A stretch of DNA of 64,000 nt from Vibrio aerogenes (GTDB taxonomy: Bacteria > Pseudomonadota > Gammaproteobacteria > Enterobacterales > Vibrionaceae), in assembly GCF_024346755.1 (NCBI RefSeq), contig NZ_AP024861.1, forward strand, positions 3,782,001 to 3,846,000. Reading direction: 5' to 3'. The notes beneath the pieces are model-generated. The model was given only the letters and a program-made list of their open reading frames with translations. It searched no databases and had not been told where the DNA came from. Numbering within the stretch: position 1 is the stretch's first letter; every line of letters begins with the position of its first letter. Both the position numbers and the translations under genes were made by a program. Of this stretch, positions 55,190 to 64,000 are shown piece after piece.

Positions 55190-55896
55190 TTTTTGCTCCT
55201 TCAATTTATTTAAATTTTTATTTTGTCTTAATCAATATTTCTTTTTCATCTTAAGTGACTTATCAGCCAAACATCTGACACATATGTCATTAGCCAAGAA
55301 AGAAAAGCCGAACTCATTCACATCTGTAACCGGTTACACTCATAAATAATATAATTCCATTCAGGTATAAACCCAAAAAAATAAACAAAAGTGAAATTAA
55401 GTTACGTAGCGTATAAATAATTGACCAATTATTAACCGCCTGTCAAACCTTATTTATCATGTGCGGATAATGAATTATGTATCTGTTATTGCTATCGAAA
55501 AAAATAATACTATAAACTACACTATTATCATCACGGTAATATTAAAAACAACAAATACAAAATTTATCCAATAAAAACAATAAGATAATGAAAATTACAA
55601 ATAGATGAGATATACGGTTAAAAATAAATTCACTATATATAGTTTCAGTAATAAAATTACAGAGACCTATTATGATATTATTTATTTTTCACTATAAAAT
55701 AATATCCGTTCATTTTATTTCTTCTTTTTATTTATGTTTACAGTGTTAATTATATTAATTAAAAAAGGTATAAAATTACGAAAATTAAATTTAGATAATC
55801 AAGTCATTAAAAAAATTCAAAAATCCGGCACACCTGGCCCCGGACAACCGGCAGATAAATACAACCGGTTGATTGGGTCTATCAGAAAAAACAAGA
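55190..55896. other. A+T-rich intergenic region upstream of the second cellulase
   Basis: This 707-base region holds the cellulase promoter and the operator listed separately, and further right a very A+T-rich tract (55400-55800) with no supported gene. At 55818-55844 the minus strand has a five-base-pair stem (TCCGG...CCGGA) followed by TTTTT, a weak candidate uvrD terminator. Confidence 0.6.
55325..55338. promoter_or_regulatory. Perfect palindromic operator upstream of a cellulase gene
   Basis: TGTAACCGGTTACA is a perfect 14-base palindrome. It has the form of LacI/GalR-family or GntR(gluconate)-type operators, which centre on CCGG or CG. It lies 135 bases upstream of the cellulase start, on the promoter side. 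The regulator is not in this window. The operator role is inference. Confidence 0.5.
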
Positions 55897-58071
55897 TTAT
55901 ATCAGTTCCAGTTTTGCATAAGCGGTCACCAGCCACTTAATTCCTTCACCATTAAATGCAACCTGAACTCTGCTCTGAGGTCCGGCCCCTTCAAAATTGA
56001 TAATGGTACCTTCACCAAATTTAGGATGTTTAACCCGGTTTCCCAAAGAAAAGCCGGTCTCATTGAAGTTCTCTTTCACCGTCTTCTGACTAAAGCGTCC
56101 ATGACTTGCCGGACGACTCACCTGTGCTTTCATCCGGACTTCATCAAGGCACTTTTCGGGTAACTCACGAATAAAACGTGATGGTTTATGGTATTTGTCC
56201 TGACCATATAACCGGCGCATTTCTGCATAAGTGATATAAAGTTTTTGCATGGCGCGCGTCATACCGACGTAGCAAAGACGGCGTTCTTCTTCCAAACGCC
56301 CGGCTTCTTCCGCAGACATCAGACTCGGGAACATCCCTTCCTCGACACCAACCATAAACACAAGCGGGAACTCCAGCCCTTTGGCACTATGAAGCGTCAT
56401 CAGCTGAACAGCATCTTCAAATTCATCAGCCTGCCCTTCTCCGGATTCAAGCGCTGCATGAGTCAGAAAGGCCACCAGCATGCTCATCTCTTCCGCCTCT
56501 TCAGGTTTTTCAAACTGGCGCGTTGCTGTGACCAGCTCCTCAAGGTTTTCAAGTCTTGCTTTCGACTTCTCCCCTTTTTCCTGTTCATACATGGTATACA
56601 GGCCGGAAGCATGAATGACATGGTCTGTCTGGCGATGCAGTGTCATCTCGCTGGTATCATCCTCTAAGGCATCAATCAGCTCAATAAACCGGCCCATTGC
56701 ACCGGCAGCACGTCCTGCCAGCACCTTTTCTTCCAGCAACGCAACACTGGCCTGCCATAACGTACACCCCCGGTCTCTGGCAGCAAAACGCACCGTTTCC
56801 AGGGTTTTTTCTCCTAAACCTCGTGTCGGTGTATTGACCACTCGCTCAAATGCAGCGTCATCATTGCGGTTAGACATTAAACGCAGATAACACAGGGCAT
56901 CTTTGACTTCCTGACGTTCGAAGAATCGCATACCACCATAGATCCGGTAAGGAAGTCCGGACTGAATTAACGCTTCTTCTAATACCCGCGATTGGGCATT
57001 ATTTCTGTAAAGTAATGCCGTATTATTCAGCTCACCGCCTTCTTCCTGCCAGACCTTAATTTTATTGACGACAAACCGGGCTTCATCCAGTTCGTTGTAA
57101 GCTGAGTAAACCGAAATCTGTTCACCTTCCTGCCCTTCCGTCCACAGGTTTTTACCCATGCGTTCGGTATTGTTAGATATCAGGGTGTTTGCAGCTTCAA
57201 GAATGGTTTGGGTTGAGCGGTAGTTCTGCTCAAGGCGAATGGTATTCACACTGGCAAATTCTCTGGAGAACTTTTCAATATTCTCAACTTTCGCACCCCG
57301 CCAGCCATAAATTGATTGATCATCGTCACCAACAATCATGACATGGCATTCCGGCCCGGCCATCAATTGCAGCCAGGCATACTGAATATTGTTTGTGTCC
57401 TGAAATTCATCGACCAGAATATGTTTAAACCGGGCCTGATAATGCTCCCGGATAAATTTATTTTCACGTAACAACTCAAGGGTACGCAGCAGAATCTCAG
57501 CAAAGTCAACCAATCCGGCCCGGTCACAAGCTTCCTGATAAGCCTGATAGATCCGCAAATACGTCGCCGTCACCGGATCCTGATAAGTTTCAATATGTTT
57601 TGGTCGCAACCCTTCATCTTTCTTCCCGTTGATCCACCAGGAAACCTGCCGGGCTGGCCACTGCTTCTCATCCAGATTCTGCGCTTTTATCAGCCGGCGA
57701 ATCAGGCGCATCTGATCTTCTGAATCAATGATTTGGAAATCTTCAGGAAGCTTGGCATCCATATAATGCGCCCGGAGAATCCTGTGGCAAATACCATGGA
57801 ATGTCCCATTCCACATGCCGGAAGCACTGCCCATCATCAATGCTTCGATTCGCCCCCGCATTTCAGCAGCAGCTTTATTCGTAAACGTGACCGACATGAC
57901 AGAGAAAGGAGAAGCCTCTTCGACAGAGATAAGCCAGGCTATCCGGTGAACCAGAACCCGGGTTTTACCACTTCCGGCACCAGCAAGTATCAGTAAATTC
58001 TGCAACGGGGCGGCCACAGCATCACGCTGTTTGTCGTTCAGGCCATCGAGTAAAAGAGAAGGATCCATCAT
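55897..58071 (-). CDS. uvrD: DNA helicase II UvrD
   Basis: UvrD is a 3'-5' helicase of nucleotide-excision and mismatch repair. The 724-residue superfamily 1 protein has the Walker A motif GAGSGKT (31-37), motif Ia (SVTFTNKAAAEMRGR), DEFQDTN (motif II), GDDDQSIYGWRGA (motif III), EQNYRST (IV) and MTLHSAKGLEFPLVFMVGVEEGMFP (V). The extended C-terminal tail (RVKHPKFGEGTIINFEG) is a Tudor-like RNA-polymerase-binding motif typical of UvrD/PcrA. It starts at an ATG-ATG pair. A consensus LexA box lies 11 bases upstream, so SOS induction is expected as in E. coli. Confidence 0.97.
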   Translation of the reverse strand: MMDPSLLLDGLNDKQRDAVAAPLQNLLILAGAGSGKTRVLVHRIAWLISVEEASPFSVMSVTFTNKAAAEMRGRIEALMMGSASGMWNGTFHGICHRILRAHYMDAKLPEDFQIIDSEDQMRLIRRLIKAQNLDEKQWPARQVSWWINGKKDEGLRPKHIETYQDPVTATYLRIYQAYQEACDRAGLVDFAEILLRTLELLRENKFIREHYQARFKHILVDEFQDTNNIQYAWLQLMAGPECHVMIVGDDDQSIYGWRGAKVENIEKFSREFASVNTIRLEQNYRSTQTILEAANTLISNNTERMGKNLWTEGQEGEQISVYSAYNELDEARFVVNKIKVWQEEGGELNNTALLYRNNAQSRVLEEALIQSGLPYRIYGGMRFFERQEVKDALCYLRLMSNRNDDAAFERVVNTPTRGLGEKTLETVRFAARDRGCTLWQASVALLEEKVLAGRAAGAMGRFIELIDALEDDTSEMTLHRQTDHVIHASGLYTMYEQEKGEKSKARLENLEELVTATRQFEKPEEAEEMSMLVAFLTHAALESGEGQADEFEDAVQLMTLHSAKGLEFPLVFMVGVEEGMFPSLMSAEEAGRLEEERRLCYVGMTRAMQKLYITYAEMRRLYGQDKYHKPSRFIRELPEKCLDEVRMKAQVSRPASHGRFSQKTVKENFNETGFSLGNRVKHPKFGEGTIINFEGAGPQSRVQVAFNGEGIKWLVTAYAKLELI

Positions 58072-58081
58072 GATGATATCA

Positions 58082-58097
58082 CTGTTTATTTATACAG
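58082..58097. promoter_or_regulatory. LexA (SOS) box upstream of uvrD
   Basis: CTGTTTATTTATACAG fits CTGT-N8-ACAG exactly with an A/T-only spacer, the canonical gammaproteobacterial SOS box. It is 11 bases before the uvrD start codon. Confidence 0.92.
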
Positions 58098-58110
58098 AAA
58101 GAAGATGATT

Positions 58111-58136
58111 ATATACTCAAACCACCTCAAGATGCT
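58111..58136. repeat. One-armed copy of the ATATACCCAAACCACCT repeat
   Basis: ATATACTCAAACCACCTCAAGATGC begins here and matches the arm of the inverted repeat at 35504 with one mismatch over 17 bases. The complementary arm is not found in the following 300 bases, so this is a degenerate or half element. Confidence 0.65.
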
Positions 58137-58221
58137 CGTATGACTTCAATATCTTTTATAACCGGACAACCTCCGGATTCAGATTTCAACAGGATGAGCT
58201 CATTCACTGCATTTCTGTTTA

Positions 58222-58240
58222 TAACGTATTCAATACGTTA
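58222..58240. promoter_or_regulatory. 19-base palindrome between uvrD and the phosphatase gene
   Basis: TAACGTATTCAATACGTTA has perfect nine-base arms around a single C. A further half, AATACGT, follows at 58244. Its size and symmetry fit a TetR- or MarR-type operator. It is about 180 bases upstream of the phosphatase gene; the role is inferred. Confidence 0.4.
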
Positions 58241-58417
58241 ACAAATACGTCATACAAGCTTCACGATTCATTCATTCTTCGCTGATAGTTTTCCATTCGA
58301 TTAAAGAAAACTTTGTCTTTTTATAGCTGGAAACTTTGCCTCTGATACTCAGGATCACTTGATCTATGCATCAGGGCTTCAATGTATGAATTTTACAGGT
58401 AAGGATACTCATCCATC

Positions 58418-60778
58418 ATGAATCATCAATCACAAACCCGCATCTTTGCGCTGTCTGCGATTACGCTGGCACTGGCTGCATGTAACTCTTCTGATAATCA
58501 AACCACCTATACAAATCCGGGAATGCCAACGGGCAAATCAGGTACTGTCACTATCAGTGAGCCGGTATTAAGTGGCACCAACGTAGCTATCGTTGATGGT
58601 GATATCCCAACAACAAATGACAAACACAACACGGATGCTTACAACCCGGATAAGAACCCAATCATCCAGATTCTGAGCGGCTTTGATGATATCTGGTATG
58701 CGGGTGATGATGTTTGGGCAAGCAACGGTTCCAACACCCTGACAGTCGTGAATGGTAACAGCGGTGTTGAAGGTGGCGGCTCAAACAGCACGACACTGGC
58801 AATTCCGTTTGACTTCTCGAACGATGTCATCCGGGATATGCAGGTCTGGAAAGAGAACTTTGATTATGTCACGACGCTGACACGTCAGGGACAATCAACA
58901 CCAGACGTTGACCGCAGTGACAAAGCAGCCATGGTCAGCGCCTATCTGGATGATCAGCGGGATAAAGGTTTCAGTCTCACTTCAGGGTTAGGTCCGCTCG
59001 CCGACGATTACCATTCCGGTGCAAACTCTCACTCTTCATATGGTACAGACAGCAACAATAATGTGACACTGACAGACAATGACGGCCAGGTGACAACCGT
59101 TGATGTGACCGCTGCAACATATAATAAAAGCCTGAACACAAAACTGGCCAGTTATACAAAAACCGGATACGGCACCACCACACTGGATGGGAGTGCAACA
59201 GCATTAAGCAACGTAGTCACTTTACTTCAGACAATCGCTGCCTATGGCGCATCGAGTGAAGCACCAAAGTATCACTTCGAATCACCCCGTCCGTGGCGCA
59301 TCAGCAAAGATGACTATGACGTCCCTGCATTCAATGATGCATCGGCTTCGGTTTACAGCACTATCAGCGATCTGACCACACTGGATCAGGTCAGTTGCCT
59401 GAATTTAGACGGCTCAACGGATACAGCAAAATACTACGAACGTCCAGCCAATCCGATTGTAGAACCAATGTCGGGCCTGCTGTGTGCGGCCCGAACCACT
59501 TACCGTGCGAAAGACAGCGGCGGTTATAGCGAAGGGTATGATTTTAGTGCATCTCCGCTGGCGACAGTGACCTACTCAAGCCGTGCAAAAGATGGGGCTT
59601 TCCCAAGTGGTCACACAGCTGAGGCGTTCGACCGCGGTCTGGGTTATGCTTATGCAATCCCTGAGCGTTTTGCTGAAATGGTAGCCCGTGCCGGTGATTT
59701 AGGACAAAACCGGATTGTTGCAGGCATGCACTCACCACTGGATGTCATCGGTGGCCGAATCATGGCAACGGCAATTACAGCGGCAACATTGTCTGACGCC
59801 GCGAATGCAACGATTGCAAACAATGCATTCACACAAGCGAACAGCTATTTCACGACGAAAGCAGTGGCTGCCGGTTACGATAACGCTTATGACTTTGCTC
59901 ACTGTACAACCAACACAACCAATCCATGTCGTGGCAAAACAGACAACTATGCTGATCGTGCAGCCATGAAAGCACGCTACAAAGCTTACATGACTTACGG
60001 TTTCAGCAAACTGGATGAAGCAAGCAAAGACCCTGAAGTGCCAAAAGGTGCGGAAGTCTTGCTGGAAACACGTTTCCCTTATCTGGATGCAGACCAACGA
60101 CGTGTCGTTCTTGCATCAACTGAAATCGATTCAAACTATCCTGTGATTAACAAGTCTCGCGGCTGGGGTCGGCTGAATCTGGTTGATGCAGCTGATGGTT
60201 ACGGTACATTTGATGGTAATGTCTCTGTGTACATGGATTTGAGCAAAGGCGGATTTAATGCTCAAGATCACTGGCGGAATGACATTTCAGGTCAGGGTCG
60301 TCTTGAGAAAGACGGAACGGGTGTGCTATTCCTTGAAGGTGCAAACACCTACAGTGGCGGAACAGTCGTAGACGCAGGTACGCTGGTTGGCACATCAGGC
60401 ACGGCATTTGGTAACGGTACACTTTACCAGCAGGGCGGTACAGTTAAAGTCTCCATTGACGACGGCGCATCAGACAGCAGCAAAGGTATTCTGACGGTTT
60501 CTGACTTTGTACAGACTGACGGAGAACTGGCACTGGATCTGACCAACAATGCACAGCTTCATGCTTCGAAAGGGATTTATCTGACGGGCAGCAGTACAAC
60601 GCTGACGCTGAATGTTCCGGTACTGACAGCAGCGACGACTTATACGGTGCTTTCATCGGCTCATCTGGAAGGAACTTTCGCGGCAGTGGAAGCAACGGAT
60701 GCAAGCAGCACCGCTTATGATGTCAGCATCAGCTATTCAGATACTGGCGCAACAGTGACTGTCTCTCCAAAAGCCTGA
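58418..60778 (+). CDS. PAP2-type acid phosphatase lipoprotein with autotransporter-type strand repeat
   Basis: The 786-residue protein has a lipoprotein signal ending ALAAC (C22). A long N-terminal extension (22-280) precedes a class A acid phosphatase/PAP2 domain with all motif residues: K284-x6-R291-P292, the PSGH at 396-399, and R432-x5-H438-x3-D442. After GWGRLNLVDAADGYG (about 580) comes a beta-rich region with the autotransporter-associated strand repeat GANTYSGGTVVDAGTL, but no C-terminal barrel follows. I infer a surface or periplasmic phosphomonoesterase tethered by lipid. AAGGA lies about 12 bases before the ATG. The phosphatase-plus-passenger layout is unusual. It is followed by a strong terminator. 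Confidence 0.88.
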   Translation: MNHQSQTRIFALSAITLALAACNSSDNQTTYTNPGMPTGKSGTVTISEPVLSGTNVAIVDGDIPTTNDKHNTDAYNPDKNPIIQILSGFDDIWYAGDDVWASNGSNTLTVVNGNSGVEGGGSNSTTLAIPFDFSNDVIRDMQVWKENFDYVTTLTRQGQSTPDVDRSDKAAMVSAYLDDQRDKGFSLTSGLGPLADDYHSGANSHSSYGTDSNNNVTLTDNDGQVTTVDVTAATYNKSLNTKLASYTKTGYGTTTLDGSATALSNVVTLLQTIAAYGASSEAPKYHFESPRPWRISKDDYDVPAFNDASASVYSTISDLTTLDQVSCLNLDGSTDTAKYYERPANPIVEPMSGLLCAARTTYRAKDSGGYSEGYDFSASPLATVTYSSRAKDGAFPSGHTAEAFDRGLGYAYAIPERFAEMVARAGDLGQNRIVAGMHSPLDVIGGRIMATAITAATLSDAANATIANNAFTQANSYFTTKAVAAGYDNAYDFAHCTTNTTNPCRGKTDNYADRAAMKARYKAYMTYGFSKLDEASKDPEVPKGAEVLLETRFPYLDADQRRVVLASTEIDSNYPVINKSRGWGRLNLVDAADGYGTFDGNVSVYMDLSKGGFNAQDHWRNDISGQGRLEKDGTGVLFLEGANTYSGGTVVDAGTLVGTSGTAFGNGTLYQQGGTVKVSIDDGASDSSKGILTVSDFVQTDGELALDLTNNAQLHASKGIYLTGSSTTLTLNVPVLTAATTYTVLSSAHLEGTFAAVEATDASSTAYDVSISYSDTGATVTVSPKA

Positions 60779-60795
60779 ACAAATAGTTAAACAAC

Positions 60796-60834
60796 AAAAA
60801 GCCCGGCGAATATGAAATCGCCGGGCTTTTTTTA
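60796..60834. terminator. Bidirectional terminator between the phosphatase gene and prlC
   Basis: AAAAAGCCCGGCGA and TCGCCGGGCTTTTT form a very stable stem with Ts on both strands. It can end both convergent transcripts. Confidence 0.95.
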
Positions 60835-60862
60835 TTCACGACCCAATAACAGTCTTATGATG

Positions 60863-62905
60863 TTAAGCTGCAATACCAGCATGACGTAACAGCGCATCAA
60901 TCTGAGGTTCACGGCCACGGAAACGCTTAAACAGTTCCATTGGCTCTTCACTCCCTCCCATTTCAAGGATATTGTTCAGGAAGCTTAATCCGGTTTCCGG
61001 ATTAAAGATGCCTTCTTCTTCAAAGCGGGAGAATGCATCAGAAGACAGCACTTCTGCCCACAAGTAGCTGTAGTAACCAGCACTATATCCACCAGCAAAA
61101 ATATGCGCGAAACTATGGGAGAAGCGATTCCACTCAAGTGCAGGTAACACGGCAACTTTTGCCTTCACCTCTGCCAAAGTTTCCAGTACCCTCGGACCGA
61201 CCTCAGGGTCATAGTCGTGATGCAGTGTGAAGTCAAACAGACCAAACTCAAGCTGACGTAAAATAAACATCGCAGACTGGAAGTTCTTCGCTGCCAGCAT
61301 TTTATCAAGCATCTCTTTCGGTAATGGTTCACCGGTTTCGTAGTGACCGGAAATAAATGCCAGCGCATCTTCTTCCCAGCACCAATTCTCCAGGAACTGG
61401 CTTGGCAGTTCAACGGCATCCCATGGCACACCACTAATTCCGGCCACTGCACCCACATCAACCTGAGTCAACATATGATGAATACCATGACCAAATTCAT
61501 GGAACAAAGTCACGACTTCATCATGGGTAAACAGTGCAGGCTTATCACCCACAGGTTTGTTGAAATTACAGGTCAGATAAGCCACCGGCGTTTGTAACTT
61601 GCCATCAGCCGTGATCCGGCGTCCCCGGCAATCATCCATCCATGCACCGCCACGTTTATGTTCACGGGCATACAAATCTAAATAGAAGCTGCCACGTAAC
61701 TGCTGCTGAGCATCGTAGATTTCATAGAACCGGACAGATTCATGCCAGGTGTCCACACCTTCACGCGCTTTTACTGTCATCCCAAAAACACGCTTCAGGA
61801 CTTCAAACAACCCGCTGATCACTTTCTGTTCCGGGAAATAAGGCCGGAGCATTTCATCTGAAATATCAAATAAGTGCTGTTTTTGCTTTTCGCTGTAATA
61901 AGCTATATCCCACAGCGCCAGTTCTTCAACCCCAAATTCATCTTTGGCAAATTGACGCAGCGCTTCAACTTCTCTTTCACCCTGAGGTTTCGCCCGTTTT
62001 GCCAGATCATTGAGAAAACTCAACACCTGTTCCGGCGTTTCGGCCATCTTTGTTGCCAGAGATTTTTCACTGTAGTTATTAAAACCCAATATACGGGAAA
62101 TTTCGTAACGCAGTTTCAGCTCTTCAGCCATAATTTCTGTATTATCCCACTGGCCTGCATTTGGCCCGCGATCTGAAGCCCGGGTCACGAAAGCTTCATA
62201 CATTTCAGCCCTCAGCTCACGGTTATCACAATAAGTCATCACCGGCAGATAAGAAGGCATTTCCAGCGTCAGCAGATAACCTTCCAGCTCTTTCGCTTCT
62301 GCCGCTGCTTTTGCTGCGGCCATTGCGCTTTCAGGCATACCGGACAGTGCTTTTTCATCGGTAATGTGTTTGGTCCAGCCCATGGTTGCATCCAGCACAT
62401 TATTTGAGAATTTTGACCCCAGCTCCGACATCCGCTTACTGATTTCACCATAGCGTTTCTGTTCTGCTACCGGCAGGCCGATCCCTGACAATTTAAAATC
62501 ACGCAGTGCATCCTGAATGGTCTTCTTCTGCGCCTGTGTTAACCCGGCAAAAGCCTCACTGTCATGAATTTTCAGATAAGCTTCGTACAATCCTTTGTGC
62601 TGCCCAACCCAAGTGCCATATTCAGATAAAATGGGCAGACAACTTTCATACGCTTCACGCAGTGCTTCACTGTTCACGACAGAATTCATATGACTCACTG
62701 GCGACCAGATACGGCTCAGCCAATCATCCGCTTCTTCAATCGGCGCCACCAGATTTTCCCAGGATGGATTTTCATTATCCTGTAAAACCTGCTCAATCCG
62801 CTGGCGGCATGTTTCAATCACCTGCTCAACAGCTGGCTTTACATGTTCAGGTTTGATTTGCGAAAACGGAGGTAAATCCGTAAAGGTAAGCAATGGGTTC
62901 GACAT
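60863..62905 (-). CDS. prlC: Oligopeptidase A
   Basis: PrlC is a cytosolic M3 zinc peptidase that degrades short peptides, including cleaved signal peptides. The 680-residue length equals E. coli PrlC. The zinc motif is HEFGHGIHH (LFHEFGHGIHHML), and the conserved EREVEALRQFAKDEFG, LDLYAREHKRGGAWMDD and GVPWDAVELPSQFLENW regions are present. The start is ATG 62905 (MSNPLLTF), seven bases after AGGAA; the frame is open 34 codons upstream, which is not conserved. It is divergent from rlmJ, as in many gammaproteobacteria. Confidence 0.97.
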   Translation of the reverse strand: MSNPLLTFTDLPPFSQIKPEHVKPAVEQVIETCRQRIEQVLQDNENPSWENLVAPIEEADDWLSRIWSPVSHMNSVVNSEALREAYESCLPILSEYGTWVGQHKGLYEAYLKIHDSEAFAGLTQAQKKTIQDALRDFKLSGIGLPVAEQKRYGEISKRMSELGSKFSNNVLDATMGWTKHITDEKALSGMPESAMAAAKAAAEAKELEGYLLTLEMPSYLPVMTYCDNRELRAEMYEAFVTRASDRGPNAGQWDNTEIMAEELKLRYEISRILGFNNYSEKSLATKMAETPEQVLSFLNDLAKRAKPQGEREVEALRQFAKDEFGVEELALWDIAYYSEKQKQHLFDISDEMLRPYFPEQKVISGLFEVLKRVFGMTVKAREGVDTWHESVRFYEIYDAQQQLRGSFYLDLYAREHKRGGAWMDDCRGRRITADGKLQTPVAYLTCNFNKPVGDKPALFTHDEVVTLFHEFGHGIHHMLTQVDVGAVAGISGVPWDAVELPSQFLENWCWEEDALAFISGHYETGEPLPKEMLDKMLAAKNFQSAMFILRQLEFGLFDFTLHHDYDPEVGPRVLETLAEVKAKVAVLPALEWNRFSHSFAHIFAGGYSAGYYSYLWAEVLSSDAFSRFEEEGIFNPETGLSFLNNILEMGGSEEPMELFKRFRGREPQIDALLRHAGIAA

Positions 62906-63172
62906 AAGACATTCCTTTTGATGTTTAACCATACCATCTTCCGGACAATGAAGATGCAAAGGCTGTTGTGCATGAATCAATAACGCCGGACACATATCCG
63001 GTAACATAGTTACTAAATATAGGTATGATCAGCAATTTTCAATAGCACCATACCAAAGTCAGCCAATCAATGCCTCCGGCTTACCGGTAAACAGGGCGGA
63101 TCAGAACACTGCATCTTCAGTCCACTTGAGTATATAATCAGCATTTCCCGATGCAGAACCAGAGAATTAATT

Positions 63173-64000
63173 TTGCTTAGTTATCGCCACAGTTTTCATG
63201 CCGGCAATCATGCCGATGTCCTCAAACATATCGTTCAGAGCCTGATTCTGGATGCGTTAAAACAGAAAGAAAAACCCTTCGTCTATCATGACACCCATTC
63301 CGGTGCCGGACGCTATGACCTGAATCACGAGTGGTCAGAGAAAACAGGAGAATACAAGCTGGGCATCGGTCGTATCTGGCAACAGCCGGATTTACCAACT
63401 GAGCTGAATCCTTATCAGGAAAGTGTTGCCCGGCTGAATCAGCCAAACATTCTCCGCTATTACCCCGGTTCTCCCCTTGTCGGACGGGCATTGATTCGTC
63501 CACAGGACCGGATGGTTCTGACCGAACTTCATCCCAGTGATTATCCATTGCTGGCGCAGGAATTCCAGCGGGATCGCCAGGTCAGGATTTTTAAAGAAGA
63601 TGGATTTACCCGCCTGAAAGCCAGCCTTCCCCCCAAAGAACGCCGTGGATTGGTTCTGATTGATCCGCCATACGAGCTTGCAACTGAGTACAGAGATACC
63701 GTAAAAGCGATAATTGAAGCACACAAGCGCTGGGCAACCGGGATTTATGCGATTTGGTATCCGGTCGTATACCGGGAAAATATCGATGACATGCTGACGG
63801 GCCTGAAAAATTCAGGTATCCGGAAAATTTTGCAGATTGAACTGGGCGTTTCTCCTGATACAACGGAAAGAGGCATGACCGCATCCGGTATGATCGTCAT
63901 CAATCCGCCCTGGAAACTGGAAAGTCAGATGGAAAAGCTGCTACCGTTTCTGAAAGAAAAAATTGCACCGGCAACAGGCCATTTCACGCTGAAATGGGTT
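63173..64000 (+). CDS. rlmJ: 23S rRNA (adenine2030-N6)-methyltransferase RlmJ, partial
   Basis: RlmJ methylates A2030 of 23S rRNA. The frame begins TTG-CTT-AGT-TAT, giving MLSYRHSFHAGNHADVLKH, nearly identical to E. coli, and runs off the right edge after 276 residues, only a few short of full length. Family motifs are YHDTHSGAGRYDL (SAM site), YYPGSPLVGRAL, LTELHPSDYP and catalytic LIDPPYE, followed by GMTASGMIVINPPWKLE. The TTG start has no strong ribosome binding site (AGAG is eight bases upstream). Confidence 0.95.
   Translation, partial: MLSYRHSFHAGNHADVLKHIVQSLILDALKQKEKPFVYHDTHSGAGRYDLNHEWSEKTGEYKLGIGRIWQQPDLPTELNPYQESVARLNQPNILRYYPGSPLVGRALIRPQDRMVLTELHPSDYPLLAQEFQRDRQVRIFKEDGFTRLKASLPPKERRGLVLIDPPYELATEYRDTVKAIIEAHKRWATGIYAIWYPVVYRENIDDMLTGLKNSGIRKILQIELGVSPDTTERGMTASGMIVINPPWKLESQMEKLLPFLKEKIAPATGHFTLKWV

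Noticed and set aside
55734..55940. 68-codon plus-strand ORF overlapping the uvrD end
   Set aside because: It is A+T-rich, lacks a ribosome binding site and overlaps conserved uvrD sequence.

Overview
The window looks like part of the main chromosome of a plant-polysaccharide-degrading Vibrio or close relative. The gene order hemC-hemD-hemX-hemY / cyaA / cyaY / lptM-lysA-dapF-xerC-yigB, polA-spf-engB and rmuC-ubiE-ubiJ-ubiB-tatABC is gammaproteobacterial, and the individual proteins read as Vibrionaceae. Xylose kinase and its regulator, a pectin methylesterase and two cellulases suggest one of the plant- or sediment-associated vibrios (for example the V. gazogenes/V. rhizosphaerae group). That species assignment is inference only.

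Layout. 1-4.2 kb: the end of an effector-binding-domain gene, a secreted protein made only of an Hsp70 substrate-binding domain, and the divergent pair xylR/xylB without xylA. 4.5-11.8 kb: an Rhs toxin island, with a helper ORF, an Rhs/YD shell protein carrying a nucleotidyltransferase-like tip, its putative immunity gene, a frameshifted ISAs1 (H-repeat type) insertion and an orphan SUKH-type immunity gene. 12-21 kb: a lipoprotein, the tRNA-modifying DTW protein TapT, then yigB, xerC, a DUF484 gene, dapF, lysA and the tiny lipoprotein gene lptM, followed by cyaY and cyaA. 21.5-27 kb: the haem operon hemCDXY facing hemN. 27-34 kb: DUF2489, yihI, a methyltransferase, engB, the sRNA Spot 42 and polA. 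34-45 kb: hemB, tatD, the Tat export genes, three ubiquinone genes, rmuC and an M3 peptidase. 45-55 kb: an accessory secreted-hydrolase region with a pectin methylesterase, an EamA transporter, a Sel1-repeat protein and a tandem pair of CBM2-GH5 cellulases. 56-64 kb: uvrD with a LexA box, an acid-phosphatase lipoprotein, prlC and the start of rlmJ.

How the genes work together. Three haem loci (hemCDXY, hemN, hemB) cover much of tetrapyrrole synthesis. lysA and dapF are the final lysine/diaminopimelate steps. The ubi and Tat genes support respiration and export of folded proteins. cyaA makes the cAMP that, with CRP, would be expected to control sugar genes such as xylB and Spot 42. The pectinase, cellulases and xylulokinase together point to growth on plant cell walls.

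The most unusual items are the stand-alone secreted Hsp70 substrate-binding domain (605-1042), the two-ORF Rhs system with a lysine-rich N-terminus and a nucleotidyltransferase-like tip (4526-9896), the twin cellulases with unrelated linkers, and the phosphatase lipoprotein with an autotransporter-type strand module. No tRNA, rRNA or CRISPR array was recognised.
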